Positions 45,338 through 46,293 of a stretch of 46,293 nucleotides of DNA are shown here, piece by piece. Origin of the DNA: Chloroflexaceae bacterium (lineage in GTDB: Bacteria; Chloroflexota; Chloroflexia; Chloroflexales; Chloroflexaceae). The notes under the pieces are model-generated. The model was given only the letters and a program-made list of their open reading frames with translations, did no database searches and was not told the DNA's origin. Positions within the stretch are counted from its first letter, which is position 1; every line of letters begins with the position of its first letter. A program made the position numbers and the translations under genes. The stretch covers positions 1 to 46,293 of the forward strand of contig JAAUSQ010000009.1 of NCBI GenBank assembly GCA_012033195.1, written 5' to 3'.

Positions 45338-46293
45338 CTATGCCACCGTATCCGACGGAGTATGATGATAGATCTGCAACGGTGCGAGGACTGCGGCATC
45401 ATCTTGCTGCACAATAGCTAGCAGCGTAGCGAGCCAGTTTTGTTTTTTGCGGTGTGTTTCGTCGCCACTCAAGATCAAGTAGTCGATGGTCCGGGTCAGC
45501 GCCACATACAGCAACCGCTCGTGTTCGGCCTGTTCCATCTGTTGCTCATCGTGCAGCGCCAGCCGATACGCCGTTGATGGCGCACGTTCTCCGCGTTCAT
45601 CGCGCAGGCGTAGCGCAAAGCCATAACTTCGTTGAGCAAGCCACGTCTCACGGTTGGGCGGACTGCCGCGCCCCAAGTCGGGCAGCACGACCACCGGAAA
45701 CTCAAGCCCTTTGCTGGCGTGGACTGTCATCAGCCGTACGCTTCCTGCCGCTTCCAGGGGGGCCTCACCTTCGCGGGGGCTAGCATTGAGCAACTCTTCC
45801 AGGTAGGCACTGAAATCGCCTAGGCTGGTGGTGCTGGTGCGGCGGGCTGCCTCAATCAACTTCTCAACGTTGGCACAGCGCTGCACCCCATTCGGCAATG
45901 CACTGATTGTTGCAAGATAGCCGGTCTGGTTCAGTGCGGCTCGCAGCAGTTCAGGCACGGTCAGGTGTGCGCGTTGCTGGTACAGTTCGTGCAGCGTAGC
46001 GCGTGCAAACTGCAGCACGGTATCAGCTTCGGCGCTGTCGAGCAGGGCATCCCACAGGCTGCGCCGATTGGCAAGCCGCAAGCGTACAATCGTGGCATCA
46101 TCCAGCGCAAACAGCGGCGACCGCAGCACCCCCACCAGTGCCAGATCGTCGGACGGATCGCTCAGCACCCGCAGCAGGTGGATCAAGTCCTGCACCTCGT
46201 TGCGGATGTAATAGCCCCGTCCGGCAGTCGTCAGGTACGGAATGCCCGCCGCACGGAACGCCTCTTCATAAAAGGCAAACGCCGACGACGCCC
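45338..46293 (-). CDS. UvrD/AddA-type DNA helicase, C-terminal part (cut by window edge)
   Basis: The open frame enters from the right edge and covers about 317 residues. It begins with YEEAFRAAGIPYLTTAGRGY and NEVQDLIHLLRVLS, a hallmark of domain 2B/2A in AddA, RecB and UvrD helicases. Motif V appears as MTVHASKGLEFPVVVLPDLG and motif VI as LLYVALTRTIDYLILSG. The protein ends about 40 residues after motif VI, with no C-terminal PD-(D/E)XK nuclease domain as AddA would have, so it may act as a helicase only. The N-terminal Walker motifs are outside the window. The gap to the PPOX-fold gene is 127 bp and would hold that gene's promoter. Confidence 0.85.
   Translation of the reverse strand, partial: ASSAFAFYEEAFRAAGIPYLTTAGRGYYIRNEVQDLIHLLRVLSDPSDDLALVGVLRSPLFALDDATIVRLRLANRRSLWDALLDSAEADTVLQFARATLHELYQQRAHLTVPELLRAALNQTGYLATISALPNGVQRCANVEKLIEAARRTSTTSLGDFSAYLEELLNASPREGEAPLEAAGSVRLMTVHASKGLEFPVVVLPDLGRGSPPNRETWLAQRSYGFALRLRDERGERAPSTAYRLALHDEQQMEQAEHERLLYVALTRTIDYLILSGDETHRKKQNWLATLLAIVQQDDAAVLAPLQIYHHTPSDTVA

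Overview
The window reads as chromosomal DNA of a member of the Chloroflexota, probably class Chloroflexia. This is inferred from gene content only: a type 2 isopentenyl-diphosphate isomerase beside recF, two tandem cytochrome-oxidase subunit III genes followed by subunit IV, a cyclase/AAA/TPR signalling giant, a huge FG-GAP secreted protein and moderately high G+C. No rRNA, tRNA or CRISPR array was seen.

Layout. 1-2418 (minus): the start of an FAD-dependent oxidoreductase, a Cys/Met-metabolism PLP enzyme and a small RuvC-like nuclease. 2580-6105 (plus): a small membrane protein, then a TetR-DUF4386-epimerase cassette with a clear promoter, operator and terminator. 6227-7981 (minus): an alpha/beta hydrolase and an SMP-30 lactonase. 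8277-12424 (plus): a tandem class III cyclase-ATPase-TPR protein resembling mammalian soluble adenylyl cyclase. 12414-17737 (minus): a 5.3-kb secreted FG-GAP/zincin protein. 17975-21866: a Crp-family regulator, an atypical pyruvate kinase, a coiled-coil protein and a DtxR-family metalloregulator. 21859-28312 (minus): a hybrid sensor kinase, recF and the isomerase. 28417-29718: an HMA-like protein without cysteines and a lone NMT1/THI5 lipoprotein. 29987-31661 (plus): oxidase subunits III, III and IV. 31783-38144 (plus): a Met-rich zinc-ribbon protein, a TPR protein, a small membrane protein, a gamma-glutamylcyclotransferase, a methyltransferase, a YbaK-type deacylase, a cNMP-domain histidine kinase and an acyltransferase. 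38150-39420: an IS1341-type (TnpB-only) element. 39520-43790 (plus): a complete sugar ABC importer. 44005-46293: a DUF4388 protein, a PPOX-fold protein and the C-terminal part of a UvrD/AddA-type helicase cut by the window edge.

How the genes relate. Signalling is the main theme: a predicted cAMP-making cyclase lies about 5.5 kb from a Crp-type regulator, and there are two histidine kinases. The respiratory block lacks oxidase subunits I and II, and is followed by a methionine-rich protein that could bind copper. The sugar importer is a self-contained operon.

The most striking technical feature is that seven otherwise well-conserved genes, plus tnpB, are each broken by what looks like a single-base indel. 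Either the sequence carries indel errors or many genes here are decaying. Those seven genes are annotated over their full joined span with the break position given; tnpB is listed as a pseudogene.
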